40,866 nt of DNA from a virus. The position numbers and the translations under genes were made by a program. The stretch spans positions 1 to 40,866 of IMG/VR virus record IMGVR_UViG_3300037297_000059. One strand, written 5' to 3'. This document shows positions 15,613-20,698 of the stretch, one piece after another (position 1 is the stretch's first letter; each line of letters opens with the position of its first letter). Under the pieces are notes generated by a model. That model was not told where the DNA came from. It ran no database searches and saw nothing but the letters and a program-made list of their open reading frames with translations.

Positions 15613-15868
15613 CAATATTTCCCTCATTTCCTAAAGATTTAGTTTGTAATAATATTGGTGGATGAGTTACGCCCCAACAAGCAAAAAAAATTTTTTTAGT
15701 TTTAATTATAGTTTGAATTTCTTTTTCTGATAATTCCCAACAAGATTCAACTAAATCCAGATTATTTGAATCTTTAAATCTTGCAATTGGAAGATCAAAA
15801 ACTTCATTTTCCTTTCCCTTTGGTGCTTTTAAAATAAATGTAGTAAATTTATTTTTCACTGGTTTCAT
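15605..15868 (-). CDS. Hypothetical protein of the lysis cassette
   Basis: 87 aa from ATG 15868 (MKPVKNKFTTFILKAPKGKE); the preceding GGAGG is 12 bases away, a little far. Mixed strands and helices, a hydrophobic segment KIFFACWGVTHPPILL (about 62-77) that is too short and polar for a membrane span. It overlaps the endolysin start by 8 bases and the previous gene by 20. Could be a lysis accessory protein by position only. Confidence 0.5.
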   Translation of the reverse strand: MKPVKNKFTTFILKAPKGKENEVFDLPIARFKDSNNLDLVESCWELSEKEIQTIIKTKKIFFACWGVTHPPILLQTKSLGNEGNIDE

Positions 15869-16031
15869 TTTTTTGATCTGCCTCCTTAATTTCTTTCCAA
15901 TCTCCACAACCTTGATTTTGTAAATCACCAGTAATAATAACTACTTTTTTATCTCTTTTACTTTTAAACATACATTTATTCCCCAAATCTTTTCTCATAT
16001 TTCCACAATTACCACAATGAGCATATCCCAT
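15849..16031 (-). CDS. Small zinc-binding protein
   Basis: About 60 aa. MGYAHCGNCGNMRKDLGNKC and NQGCGDW give a C-x2-C ... C ... C arrangement typical for small one-ribbon proteins (some annotated as rubredoxin-like or DUF with C4). I choose ATG 16031, 11 bases after AAAGGA; a TTG nine bases earlier is too near to that site. Lies between the holin-like gene and the 87-aa gene. Role in lysis not implied. Confidence 0.55.
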   Translation of the reverse strand: MGYAHCGNCGNMRKDLGNKCMFKSKRDKKVVIITGDLQNQGCGDWKEIKEADQKNETSEK

Positions 16032-16062
16032 ATTTATCAATATCCTTTCTAAGAAAGTTTAA

Positions 16063-16329
16063 TTAACCAAAAAATAATTTTAATATTCCTAATATTCCAG
16101 AAAAAAATACAGTTATAATTCCAGCATAACCAGTTAAGCGAGCCGGTGTTAACTCGAATTTTTTTATTTGCAATTTTTTATTACAATTATCTTGATTTTT
16201 TTGACACATTTCTTTAGTTATAACAATTTCATTTAATTTGTCTATTTTATTTTCAACCCTTGTTACATCATTTACAAGTACAGTTAATAATTTATCTGTA
16301 TAATTTAATTTATCAAAATCTTTTTCCAT
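16063..16329 (-). CDS. Holin-like membrane protein (XhlA type)
   Basis: 88 aa. An amphipathic N-terminal coiled coil (LNYTDKLLTVLVNDVTRVEN, about 9-28) is followed by two cysteines (C40, C48), and one C-terminal membrane helix (LTGYAGIITVFFSGILGILK, about 65-84). N-terminal coil with a single terminal anchor is the layout of XhlA-like hemolysin/holin accessory proteins. With the amidase three genes downstream it is the best holin candidate in the genome. A TGATATAAT promoter element is 30 bases upstream. Confidence 0.65.
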   Translation of the reverse strand: MEKDFDKLNYTDKLLTVLVNDVTRVENKIDKLNEIVITKEMCQKNQDNCNKKLQIKKFELTPARLTGYAGIITVFFSGILGILKLFFG

Positions 16330-16359
16330 TAATCTCGCTTCCTTTTCATTTTATTTTTA

Positions 16360-16368
16360 ATTATATCA
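16360..16368 (-). promoter_or_regulatory. Putative late promoter of the lysis genes
   Basis: Minus strand TGATATAAT, ten bases after the tRNA-locus terminator and 30 bases before the holin-like gene. Same arrangement (terminator, then extended -10) as before the terminase genes. Confidence 0.6.
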
Positions 16369-16376
16369 CGTTAATC

Positions 16377-16414
16377 AAAAAAGACCTCAAACGGCTAAGC
16401 AAAAGGTCTTTTTA
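16377..16414 (-). terminator. Intrinsic terminator of the RNA locus
   Basis: 10-bp stem (AAAAAGACCT / AGGTCTTTTT), 16-base loop; on the minus strand the stem ends in six T. It closes the gene-free transcription unit that begins near 17382 and insulates the lysis promoter. Confidence 0.85.
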
Positions 16415-16522
16415 AAGTATTATAGTAGTACCCAAATTATTATAATTTTATATAGAATAATAATATAATTTTTTTACCGTTTTGGTATATACGGAAGGAA
16501 AAATTATTTGAAAACCTATCAA

Positions 16523-16595
16523 TTGCGGCGACCGGATTCGAACCGATACCCGTTTTGGTTATGAGCCAAACAATCTGCCGTTGATATACGCCGCG
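16523..16595 (-). tRNA. tRNA-Met(CAT), initiator-like
   Basis: Full cloverleaf: acceptor CGCGGCG/CGCCGCA, D arm TATC/GATT with loop AACGGCA, anticodon stem TTTGG/CCAAA with loop CTCATAA, T arm ATCGG-TTCGAAT-CCGGT, discriminator A, no encoded CCA. Position 1-72 is a C-A mismatch, 11-24 is A-U, and two of the three anticodon-stem G-C pairs are kept; these are hallmarks of bacterial initiator tRNA. Elongator Met or lysidine-modified Ile are the alternatives. Confidence 0.85.
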
Positions 16596-16599
16596 TCAA

Positions 16600-16714
16600 G
16601 TGGGGACTGTGTATATTGCGATTTCCCCACGCCACCGCGTTTACCGATACACTCAGCCATAAAGCTTGATATCTAGGTCATTGCTTTACGCGTCCTTACA
16701 CCTAGTTGGACGAA
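16600..16714 (-). other. GC-rich structured segment between tRNAs
   Basis: 115 bases without an ORF. Minus strand features: a 7-bp hairpin GTGGGGA/TCCCCAC (17-base loop), nested stems CGCGT/ACGCG and AAAGC/GCTTT, CTAGGT/ACCTAG, and GTGTAT/ATACAC as a longer-range pair. The text TGGCTGAGTG recalls the D arm of serine tRNAs, but no matching T arm is present. It may be a domain of the larger RNA or a decayed class II tRNA. Confidence 0.4.
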
Positions 16715-16786
16715 TTGCCGTAATCGGATTTGAACCGATATTTCCATCCTATATAGGCCAGCGACTCCCAAATTGTCTATACGGCG
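16715..16786 (-). tRNA. tRNA-like element, anticodon arm not standard
   Basis: Acceptor CGCCGTA/TACGGCA (six pairs, C-A at the top), D stem GAC/GTC with GGG in the loop and T arm ATCGG-TTCAAAT-CCGAT with its perfect stem are all good. The middle reads CTGGCCTATATAGGATGG, which gives only an interrupted stem with a 6-base TATATA loop, so I cannot assign an anticodon. It may be a tRNA pseudogene or a tRNA-mimicking domain of the surrounding RNA. Confidence 0.4.
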
Positions 16787-16883
16787 ACCATATACAAAAA
16801 CACTGTTATAATATAATACGTTTGATATATTATGCTGATTTTATTTTTTTGGAGAAAAACCAGCAAAAACACAACATTTTTTA

Positions 16884-16954
16884 CGACCAATAGTGGAATT
16901 GAACCACTAACTTTAGATTGACAATCTAATATGTTTCCATTACACCAATTAGTC
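16884..16954 (-). tRNA. tRNA-Asp(GTC)
   Basis: Complete cloverleaf: acceptor GACTAAT/ATTGGTC (with one T-G pair), D arm GTGT/ACAT with GG in the loop, anticodon stem TTAGA/TCTAA and loop TTGTCAA, T arm AGTGG-TTCAATT-CCACT, discriminator G as required for Asp. No encoded CCA. First tRNA of the leftward RNA locus. Confidence 0.92.
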
Positions 16955-17063
16955 AAGTGGAAAATTTATTATTAGATTTAAATGTGAAATAAATTTTCCG
17001 AAATAAACACATTACTAATTAATTAGATTAACATTATATTTTTACGTCTTACATGCTATGATA

Positions 17064-17294
17064 TGACGGGTTTTTTTCTCTTTTCTCCATTGGTTATGAA
17101 AGGTAACAATTTCTAAAACCTCCAAAGGGTTTACCAGTAAACCGACCATCGGACCTCACTAAGATTATATAAGTTTGCCTACTCTACCCGTAACCCTGGA
17201 CACTTTCCCAAAACTTATATAATTTATTAGTACGTTCTGCCACTTAAACTATAAACCATATTTTTGGTAATAGTTACCGGACTATTACCAAAAA
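17064..17294 (-). ncRNA. Structured RNA core
   Basis: Contains a 13-bp hairpin at 17261-17294 (loop TTACCGGA), a 13-bp stem (ATTATATAAGTTT at 17164-17176 with 17211-17223) enclosing a 34-base GC-rich loop, and a GGTTTAC/GTAAACC hairpin at 17128-17143. GGTTT at 17128-17132 can pair either with AAACC at 17116-17120 or with AAACC at 17139-17143, so two exclusive folds exist. No start codon with ribosome binding site and no ORF above 30 codons. Family not recognised. Confidence 0.5.
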
Positions 17295-17388
17295 AACACC
17301 AAAAAACAAACAAATTACATCAATAAACACGCTTATGACTTCAAAAAAGAATTTAAGTACTCTACTATTTGTAAACAAGCACAACCCA

Positions 17389-17417
17389 ATTTTAACACAA
17401 CTATTCATTAAAATCAA
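17389..17417 (-). promoter_or_regulatory. Promoter of the RNA/tRNA locus
   Basis: Minus strand: -35 TTGATT, 17-base spacer, -10 TAAAAT preceded by TG (extended -10). The expected start is near 17382; no protein gene follows for 1 kb. Confidence 0.7.
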
Positions 17418-17452
17418 TGTTTGTATATAAAAATACAAAATAAAATTTACTC

Positions 17453-17489
17453 AAAAGTGTAAAATAACATTAAAAGTGTAAAATTACAC
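17453..17489. promoter_or_regulatory. Operator-like repeats upstream of the RNA locus
   Basis: Two direct copies of AAAAGTGTAAAAT (17453-17465, 17472-17484) spaced 19 bases, the second forming a dyad GTGTAAAATTACAC (17476-17489). They lie 36 bases upstream of the -35 box of the RNA-locus promoter, a fitting place for an activator or repressor. Confidence 0.45.
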
Positions 17490-17527
17490 ATTATGCAATA
17501 TATATCTAACATTTTTAATACTAAATA

Positions 17528-17725
17528 TTATGCTTTTAATTTAAAATCAATCAATTTTAGTATCTCATTTAAATAATACACTGTAGTATGAGTAGTTGAC
17601 ATATCTATATTTAACATTCTACATATAAAATCTACTTTACCTCTAATAGTAATATTTCTTTCAGTATTATCAATATTTAAATCACTGATAATTTTATCTA
17701 AAACTAAATGCAACATTGTTCCCAA
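17528..17725 (-). CDS. Small hypothetical protein
   Basis: 65 aa from TTG 17725, seven bases after GGAGGG (the GTG at 17740 overlaps that site). MGTMLHLVLDKIISDLNIDN, then ITIRGKVDFICRMLNIDMST; two helical halves with a central Arg/Lys patch. Last gene of the early leftward operon. Family not recognised. Confidence 0.55.
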   Translation of the reverse strand: MGTMLHLVLDKIISDLNIDNTERNITIRGKVDFICRMLNIDMSTTHTTVYYLNEILKLIDFKLKA

Positions 17726-17726
17726 T

Positions 17727-18053
17727 TTATTTCCCTCCACTATTTATAATAAATTTTATAGCATTTAACTTGTTTTGATATTCTCTAAATTCTTTATCAT
17801 ATATTTTACGTTCGTCATATGTTAATTTTGATAAATTATCTTTTTCAACTCTTAAACTATCAATATTATTTTTCAAATCTTCTATAGTACTTAATAAACT
17901 TGAAATTTTACTAATAAATTTATTTGAGCTATCTTCTATTTTTTCTAGTATCTGGTTTAACTCTGCCATATCAATTTTATCATTAGGATGTTTTTTAAAT
18001 ATTTCATTTTTAATAGAATCAATCTCATTTTTTACATAATTTTCAATTTCCAT
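17727..18053 (-). CDS. Coiled-coil protein
   Basis: 108 aa, nearly all helical, with heptad-like spacing of I/L through MAELNQILEKIEDSSNKFIS and ISSLLSTIEDLKNNIDSLR (about 29-75). No Cys, no membrane span. Probably an oligomerising adaptor or inhibitor. Start ATG three bases after the preceding stop. Function unknown. Confidence 0.6.
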   Translation of the reverse strand: MEIENYVKNEIDSIKNEIFKKHPNDKIDMAELNQILEKIEDSSNKFISKISSLLSTIEDLKNNIDSLRVEKDNLSKLTYDERKIYDKEFREYQNKLNAIKFIINSGGK

Positions 18054-18055
18054 AA

Positions 18056-18340
18056 TTAACCCTCACTTTTATTTTTTACATATAAATATATATCACCATG
18101 ATAAGTACACATTTTTACATACATATTATCATTATATTCGAACCATAAATCATGACATGAACCACTATCATTTGAATCAATATCAATAAAATCGCTGAAT
18201 ACTTCCCCTATATAATCAATAATTTTATATACTGGAAAATTAGCAATAAATTTTATATCTTTTTTATCTTCCAGAAACTTATCAATAATTTTTTTTGCCT
18301 GGTCCAAATCAATTTCACCTAAATTTTTAATTTTATTCAT
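18056..18340 (-). CDS. Hypothetical protein
   Basis: 94 aa. An N-terminal helix (IDLDQAKKIIDKFLEDKKDI) and a C-terminal beta-rich, acidic part (DIDSNDSGSCHDLWFEYNDN, then MYVKMCTYHGDIYLYVKN). GAGGGTTAATT precedes its ATG and the same leader text occurs before the next gene. No family recognised. Confidence 0.55.
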   Translation of the reverse strand: MNKIKNLGEIDLDQAKKIIDKFLEDKKDIKFIANFPVYKIIDYIGEVFSDFIDIDSNDSGSCHDLWFEYNDNMYVKMCTYHGDIYLYVKNKSEG

Positions 18341-18349
18341 AATTAACCC

Positions 18350-18490
18350 TCACTTTCTAATTTCTAAATTAATCCTAAAATTATTACAATATTCATTCCA
18401 TAAAACAACTTTTATACCTAAGAAAAAACAAATTCCATTTACATCATTCTTTTTTCTTTCAAAGTATCTGCAATTTGCGCAAATTAACAT
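18350..18490 (-). CDS. Small cysteine-rich protein
   Basis: 46 aa: MLICANCRYFERKKNDVNGI then CFFLGIKVVLWNEYCNNF. The C-x2-C at 4-7 with C21 and C36 gives four cysteines of the small 'CxxC-xxF' iron/zinc type. ATG 18490 follows GTGAGG and its stop overlaps the ribosome binding site of the next gene. Function unknown. Confidence 0.55.
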   Translation of the reverse strand: MLICANCRYFERKKNDVNGICFFLGIKVVLWNEYCNNFRINLEIRK

Positions 18491-18505
18491 TTTACCTCAC
18501 TTTCT

Positions 18506-18535
18506 AATTATACAAAAACATTATTTTGTATAATT
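18506..18535 (-). terminator. Hairpin, 12-bp stem
   Basis: AATTATACAAAA / TTTTGTATAATT with a 6-base loop, four bases after the stop of the frameshift extension (18539). No long U-run, so attenuation or RNA protection is likelier than full termination. Confidence 0.55.
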
Positions 18536-18538
18536 AAA

Positions 18539-18648
18539 TTATTTAACAATAGCTTTTCGAAAACAACTTTGATGATAAAAACATTCACCCATGTCTACAT
18601 ATCCATAATGTTTATTAATATCTTTGCCACAAGAACAACATTTTATTT
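18539..18648 (-). CDS. Frame -1 extension encoding a cysteine-rich domain
   Basis: The -1 frame past the stop of the 18882-18643 gene is open for 35 codons: IKCCSCGKDINKHYGYVD, then MGECFYHQSCFRKAIVK. It has five cysteines and two histidines in a zinc-finger-like order but no ATG/GTG/TTG start and no ribosome binding site. The run of eight A at 18646-18653, ending in TAA, allows a -1 slip that joins it to the upstream product (about 114 aa). Confidence 0.5.
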
Positions 18649-18882
18649 TTTTTCAACTGGTTTATCATTAATTACTTTCATTAAATCAGTGACAGTTAAA
18701 TCCTTTACATAAACATTTTCAAGCTTAATTTCTTCATAATTTTGAATTTTAATATCATCTTCTTTAATATTATTAAATCTTTTTTTAAAATATTCTGAAA
18801 ATGTTTCATTTTCATTTAAAATAATTTTCCCATAAAAACTTGAATAATCTATTTCCGCTAATATTTCAAATGCTTTCAACAT
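18643..18882 (-). CDS. Hypothetical acidic protein, likely slip-site donor
   Basis: 79 aa. MLKAFEILAEIDYSSFYGKI, a central acidic helix and VKDLTVTDLMKVINDKP before ending VEKK at an A8 run followed by TAA. Strong GGAGG upstream. The A8-TAA end suggests a programmed -1 frameshift into the cysteine-rich extension, giving short and long forms. Family not recognised. Confidence 0.6.
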   Translation of the reverse strand: MLKAFEILAEIDYSSFYGKIILNENETFSEYFKKRFNNIKEDDIKIQNYEEIKLENVYVKDLTVTDLMKVINDKPVEKK

Positions 18883-18887
18883 TGTTT

Positions 18888-19058
18888 TTAACCTCCTTTC
18901 GTAATAAATTTTGGCTTTTCTTGTAAATCTTGTAAGCTTCCACCATAAATATTTATACCTGGATATTTAAAATTAAAATTTAATATATCTTTAATTATTA
19001 AAATTATTTCTTCATTTGTTTTATTTTCAAATAAATCATTATTTATTTCTATAATCAT
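18888..19058 (-). CDS. Small hypothetical protein
   Basis: 56 aa from ATG 19058 (MIIEINNDLFENKTNEEI), after GGAGG. Two short helices and a Gly-rich end (INIYGGSLQDL). Its leader (19056-19080) is identical to that of the gene starting at 19640, so the two leaders share a recent duplication. Function unknown. Confidence 0.5.
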   Translation of the reverse strand: MIIEINNDLFENKTNEEIILIIKDILNFNFKYPGINIYGGSLQDLQEKPKFITKGG

Positions 19059-19080
19059 AATAAACCTCCACACTAATATA

Positions 19081-19389
19081 TTATTTTTCGTTAAATTTTA
19101 TTAGTTCATATCGATTTAAACCAGTTTTTATATAAATATTTGAAAGATGCTTTTTTATAGTATTTATACTTAAATTAGTTTCAGCCGCAATTTCTTTATT
19201 AATCAAACCTTTTTGAACATATAATATAATTTTAAGTTCTTGGTCTGTTATTTTGTCATAGTTAATACTTTTTATATTTCTATTAACTAAACTTTTATAA
19301 AATTTTATATCTTCTTGAATTTCTTTTATTTTATTTACATATATTTGCAATTGTTCTTGTTTTAATTGTATTATTTCTTTAATATCCAT
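19081..19389 (-). CDS. LuxR-type helix-turn-helix protein with coiled coil
   Basis: 102 aa. N-terminal coiled coil (IIQLKQEQLQIYVNKIKEIQ, about 5-24). C-terminal GerE/LuxR DNA-binding domain: ITDQELKIILYVQKGLINKEIA then AETNLSINTIKKHLSNIYIK and TGLNRYELIKF, with the family's typical E-x-hydrophobic, NKEIA, S-x-NTIKxHxSNIxxK signature. No ligand or receiver domain, so dimerisation by the coiled coil probably sets activity. Likely a phage transcription factor for middle or late promoters, for example those lacking a -35. Starts at ATG overlapping the previous stop. Confidence 0.8.
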   Translation of the reverse strand: MDIKEIIQLKQEQLQIYVNKIKEIQEDIKFYKSLVNRNIKSINYDKITDQELKIILYVQKGLINKEIAAETNLSINTIKKHLSNIYIKTGLNRYELIKFNEK

Positions 19390-19640
19390 TATCTATATAC
19401 CTCAAAATCTCTTGTAAAATATCTGTCCTTTGTATAAAAAGCAATCTGTATAAATCCTTTTCCTAACCAATATGTAATTGCTTTCATATCTTTTAATAAA
19501 ATATTTTCTTTGCTTAAAATTTCTAATGTTTTGTTATATAAAATATCTCTTGATTCAGGTGTTATTATATTTTCGTATTCATTAACTTTATTCTTAATAT
19601 ATTTTTTTGTAACTTTGGTAAATTTAACAGGTGATAACAT
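19389..19640 (-). CDS. Hypothetical protein
   Basis: 83 aa from ATG 19640 (MLSPVKFTKVTKKYIKNKVN), after GGAGG. Helical first half; second half ends KGFIQIAFYTKDRYFTRDFE. Overlaps the LuxR-type gene start by one base, so both are coupled. Family not recognised. Confidence 0.55.
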   Translation of the reverse strand: MLSPVKFTKVTKKYIKNKVNEYENIITPESRDILYNKTLEILSKENILLKDMKAITYWLGKGFIQIAFYTKDRYFTRDFEVYR

Positions 19641-19663
19641 AATAAACCTCCACACTAATATAA

Positions 19664-19828
19664 TTAATCTGGATATGGTTCGTAATCATTTGCATTAACC
19701 CAGATCCATTCTTCTTCTAAATCTTGTATTATATATACTAAAAAATAAAAACCTTTTTCTTTTTCTACCCATTGAAAAGCATATACTTTTAAAACTTCAC
19801 CTGTCTTTTTATTTTTAATTTTAAACAT
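19664..19828 (-). CDS. Small hypothetical protein
   Basis: 54 aa: MFKIKNKKTGEVLKVYAFQW, then acidic and Trp-rich (EEEWIWVNANDYEPYPD). A KNKKTGEVxxV beta hairpin followed by EPY is common in small phage proteins of the YopX/DUF type but too short for a call. Its ATG overlaps the stop of the 20187-19828 gene (TAATG). Confidence 0.6.
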   Translation of the reverse strand: MFKIKNKKTGEVLKVYAFQWVEKEKGFYFLVYIIQDLEEEWIWVNANDYEPYPD

Positions 19829-20187
19829 TAATATAATTTCATTCCTTCCCTTTCTAATTGTTTATACTCCTTTTCTTTATCTTTTTCTTTTTTAAAATAA
19901 TTAATTTTGTAATAATCTTCAAGATAAATTTCTACATCTTTTCTTTTCAATTGTTTTGGGATTTCTAAAACTTCAATAATTTCATTTTCCCTAAAGGTAA
20001 CACCAACATTATTTAATTTTTTCAATACAATGTCCATGTCATCAAGTAATTTTATCATTTTTGGAGTAAATTCTTTTTTTTTATCTATTGGAACATTATC
20101 ATTTTCTAACCAGACATAACCTTTTTGAAATTTAACCAACAATTCATTATATTGCATTGATAAATTAATTATTTCAATTATTCGCAT
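19828..20187 (-). CDS. Hypothetical helical protein
   Basis: 119 aa. MRIIEIINLSMQYNELLVKF, central KMIKLLDDMDIVLKKLNNVG and a Lys/Glu-rich C-terminal helix. GGAGG precedes ATG 20187. Its leader contains the two hairpins with complementary loops (20212-20304), so its expression is probably attenuated or RNA-regulated. First gene after the origin region. Family not recognised. Confidence 0.55.
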   Translation of the reverse strand: MRIIEIINLSMQYNELLVKFQKGYVWLENDNVPIDKKKEFTPKMIKLLDDMDIVLKKLNNVGVTFRENEIIEVLEIPKQLKRKDVEIYLEDYYKINYFKKEKDKEKEYKQLEREGMKLY

Positions 20188-20211
20188 TATTTACCTCCAT
20201 ATAAAAAGAAA

Positions 20212-20304
20212 TCCTATAAATCCAGTTTGCCAGCTCGAATTTATAGGACTTCTATACTATTTTTATATAGTTTGTTTTGGCTGGCAATCAAAACAAACTA
20301 TATA
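20212..20304 (-). promoter_or_regulatory. Two-hairpin leader with complementary loops
   Basis: Hairpin A (20212-20248): 10-bp stem TCCTATAAAT/ATTTATAGGA, 17-base loop containing TTGCCAGC. Hairpin B (20264-20304): perfect 16-bp stem, 9-base loop GCTGGCAAT. The loops can form eight uninterrupted pairs (TTGCCAGC with GCTGGCAA). On the minus strand hairpin A is followed by TTTCTTTTTAT and then the ribosome binding site of the 20187 gene, like an attenuator. A kissing complex could control termination, translation or replication. Confidence 0.7.
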
Positions 20305-20354
20305 ATTTATTAAAATTATAACATATTATTATAATTTTACAATAAAAATTTTAT

Positions 20355-20680
20355 TTGCGGGAATTTGCGGGAATTTGCGGGATACTTGCGGTATAATTGC
20401 GGGTCAAAAAAAATTATTCCGAAGCCAGTAATATTAATACTCACAAGATTTTTTGCAGGTCAGCGGGAATATTTTTTCATAATATAATAATATATTATTA
20501 TTTGTACATATGTATATATAAAACATAAACAAATGTATAAATAAATATATATATATATATATATATTATTCCCGCTTTACCCGCAAATGTTTATAAGTTA
20601 GTAATAGTCTATGTTTGGTTATGCAGGTATACAAATGTTTATCCCGCATTTAACCCGCAAATTTAAAAATACTCCCGCAA
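20355..20680. other. Putative replication origin
   Basis: Five TTGCGGG-type repeats at 20355-20403 (starts 20355, 20365, 20375, 20386, 20397; the fourth is TTGCGGT) are spaced 10-11 bases, one helical turn. Inverted copies (CCCGC/CCCGCAA) occur at 20571, 20579, 20643, 20654 and 20674. Between them is an AT-rich stretch with a run of about ten AT units (20546-20569). Iterons around an easily melted segment, next to the primase-helicase gene, fit an origin. No ORF in this 510-base gap. Confidence 0.65.
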
Positions 20681-20698
20681 ATAAAATAAAAAACCTTT

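Larger units (their letters stand above)
16422..17382 (-). ncRNA. Candidate large structured noncoding transcript with embedded tRNAs
   Basis: About 960 bases contain no credible protein gene but have a promoter at one end (17389-17417), an intrinsic terminator at the other, several strong hairpins, GC-rich islands in otherwise AT-rich DNA, and tRNA genes inside. Near the 5' end the plus strand 17357-17368 (GTACTCTACTAT) can pair with 16422-16431 (ATAGTAGTAC) as ten pairs with a two-base bulge, a possible closing stem. Large ornate phage RNAs such as GOLLD and ROOL also lie beside or around tRNA genes; membership here is not shown. Confidence 0.45.

Noticed and set aside
16666-16893. 75-aa rightward ORF across the tRNA locus
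   Set aside because: It lies antisense to the tRNA-like element at 16715-16786 and runs into the tRNA-Asp gene, has no ribosome binding site, and its codons are not protein-like for this genome.
17064-17294. RNase P RNA or tmRNA
   Set aside because: Short look-alike words (GGGAAAGTGTCC, CAGAACGT, GGTAAACCC) are present but in the wrong order and spacing, and the required core helices are missing.
20546-20569. (AT)n run as a promoter
   Set aside because: TATAAT-like text occurs only because of the dinucleotide run; no -35 and no fitting gene start.
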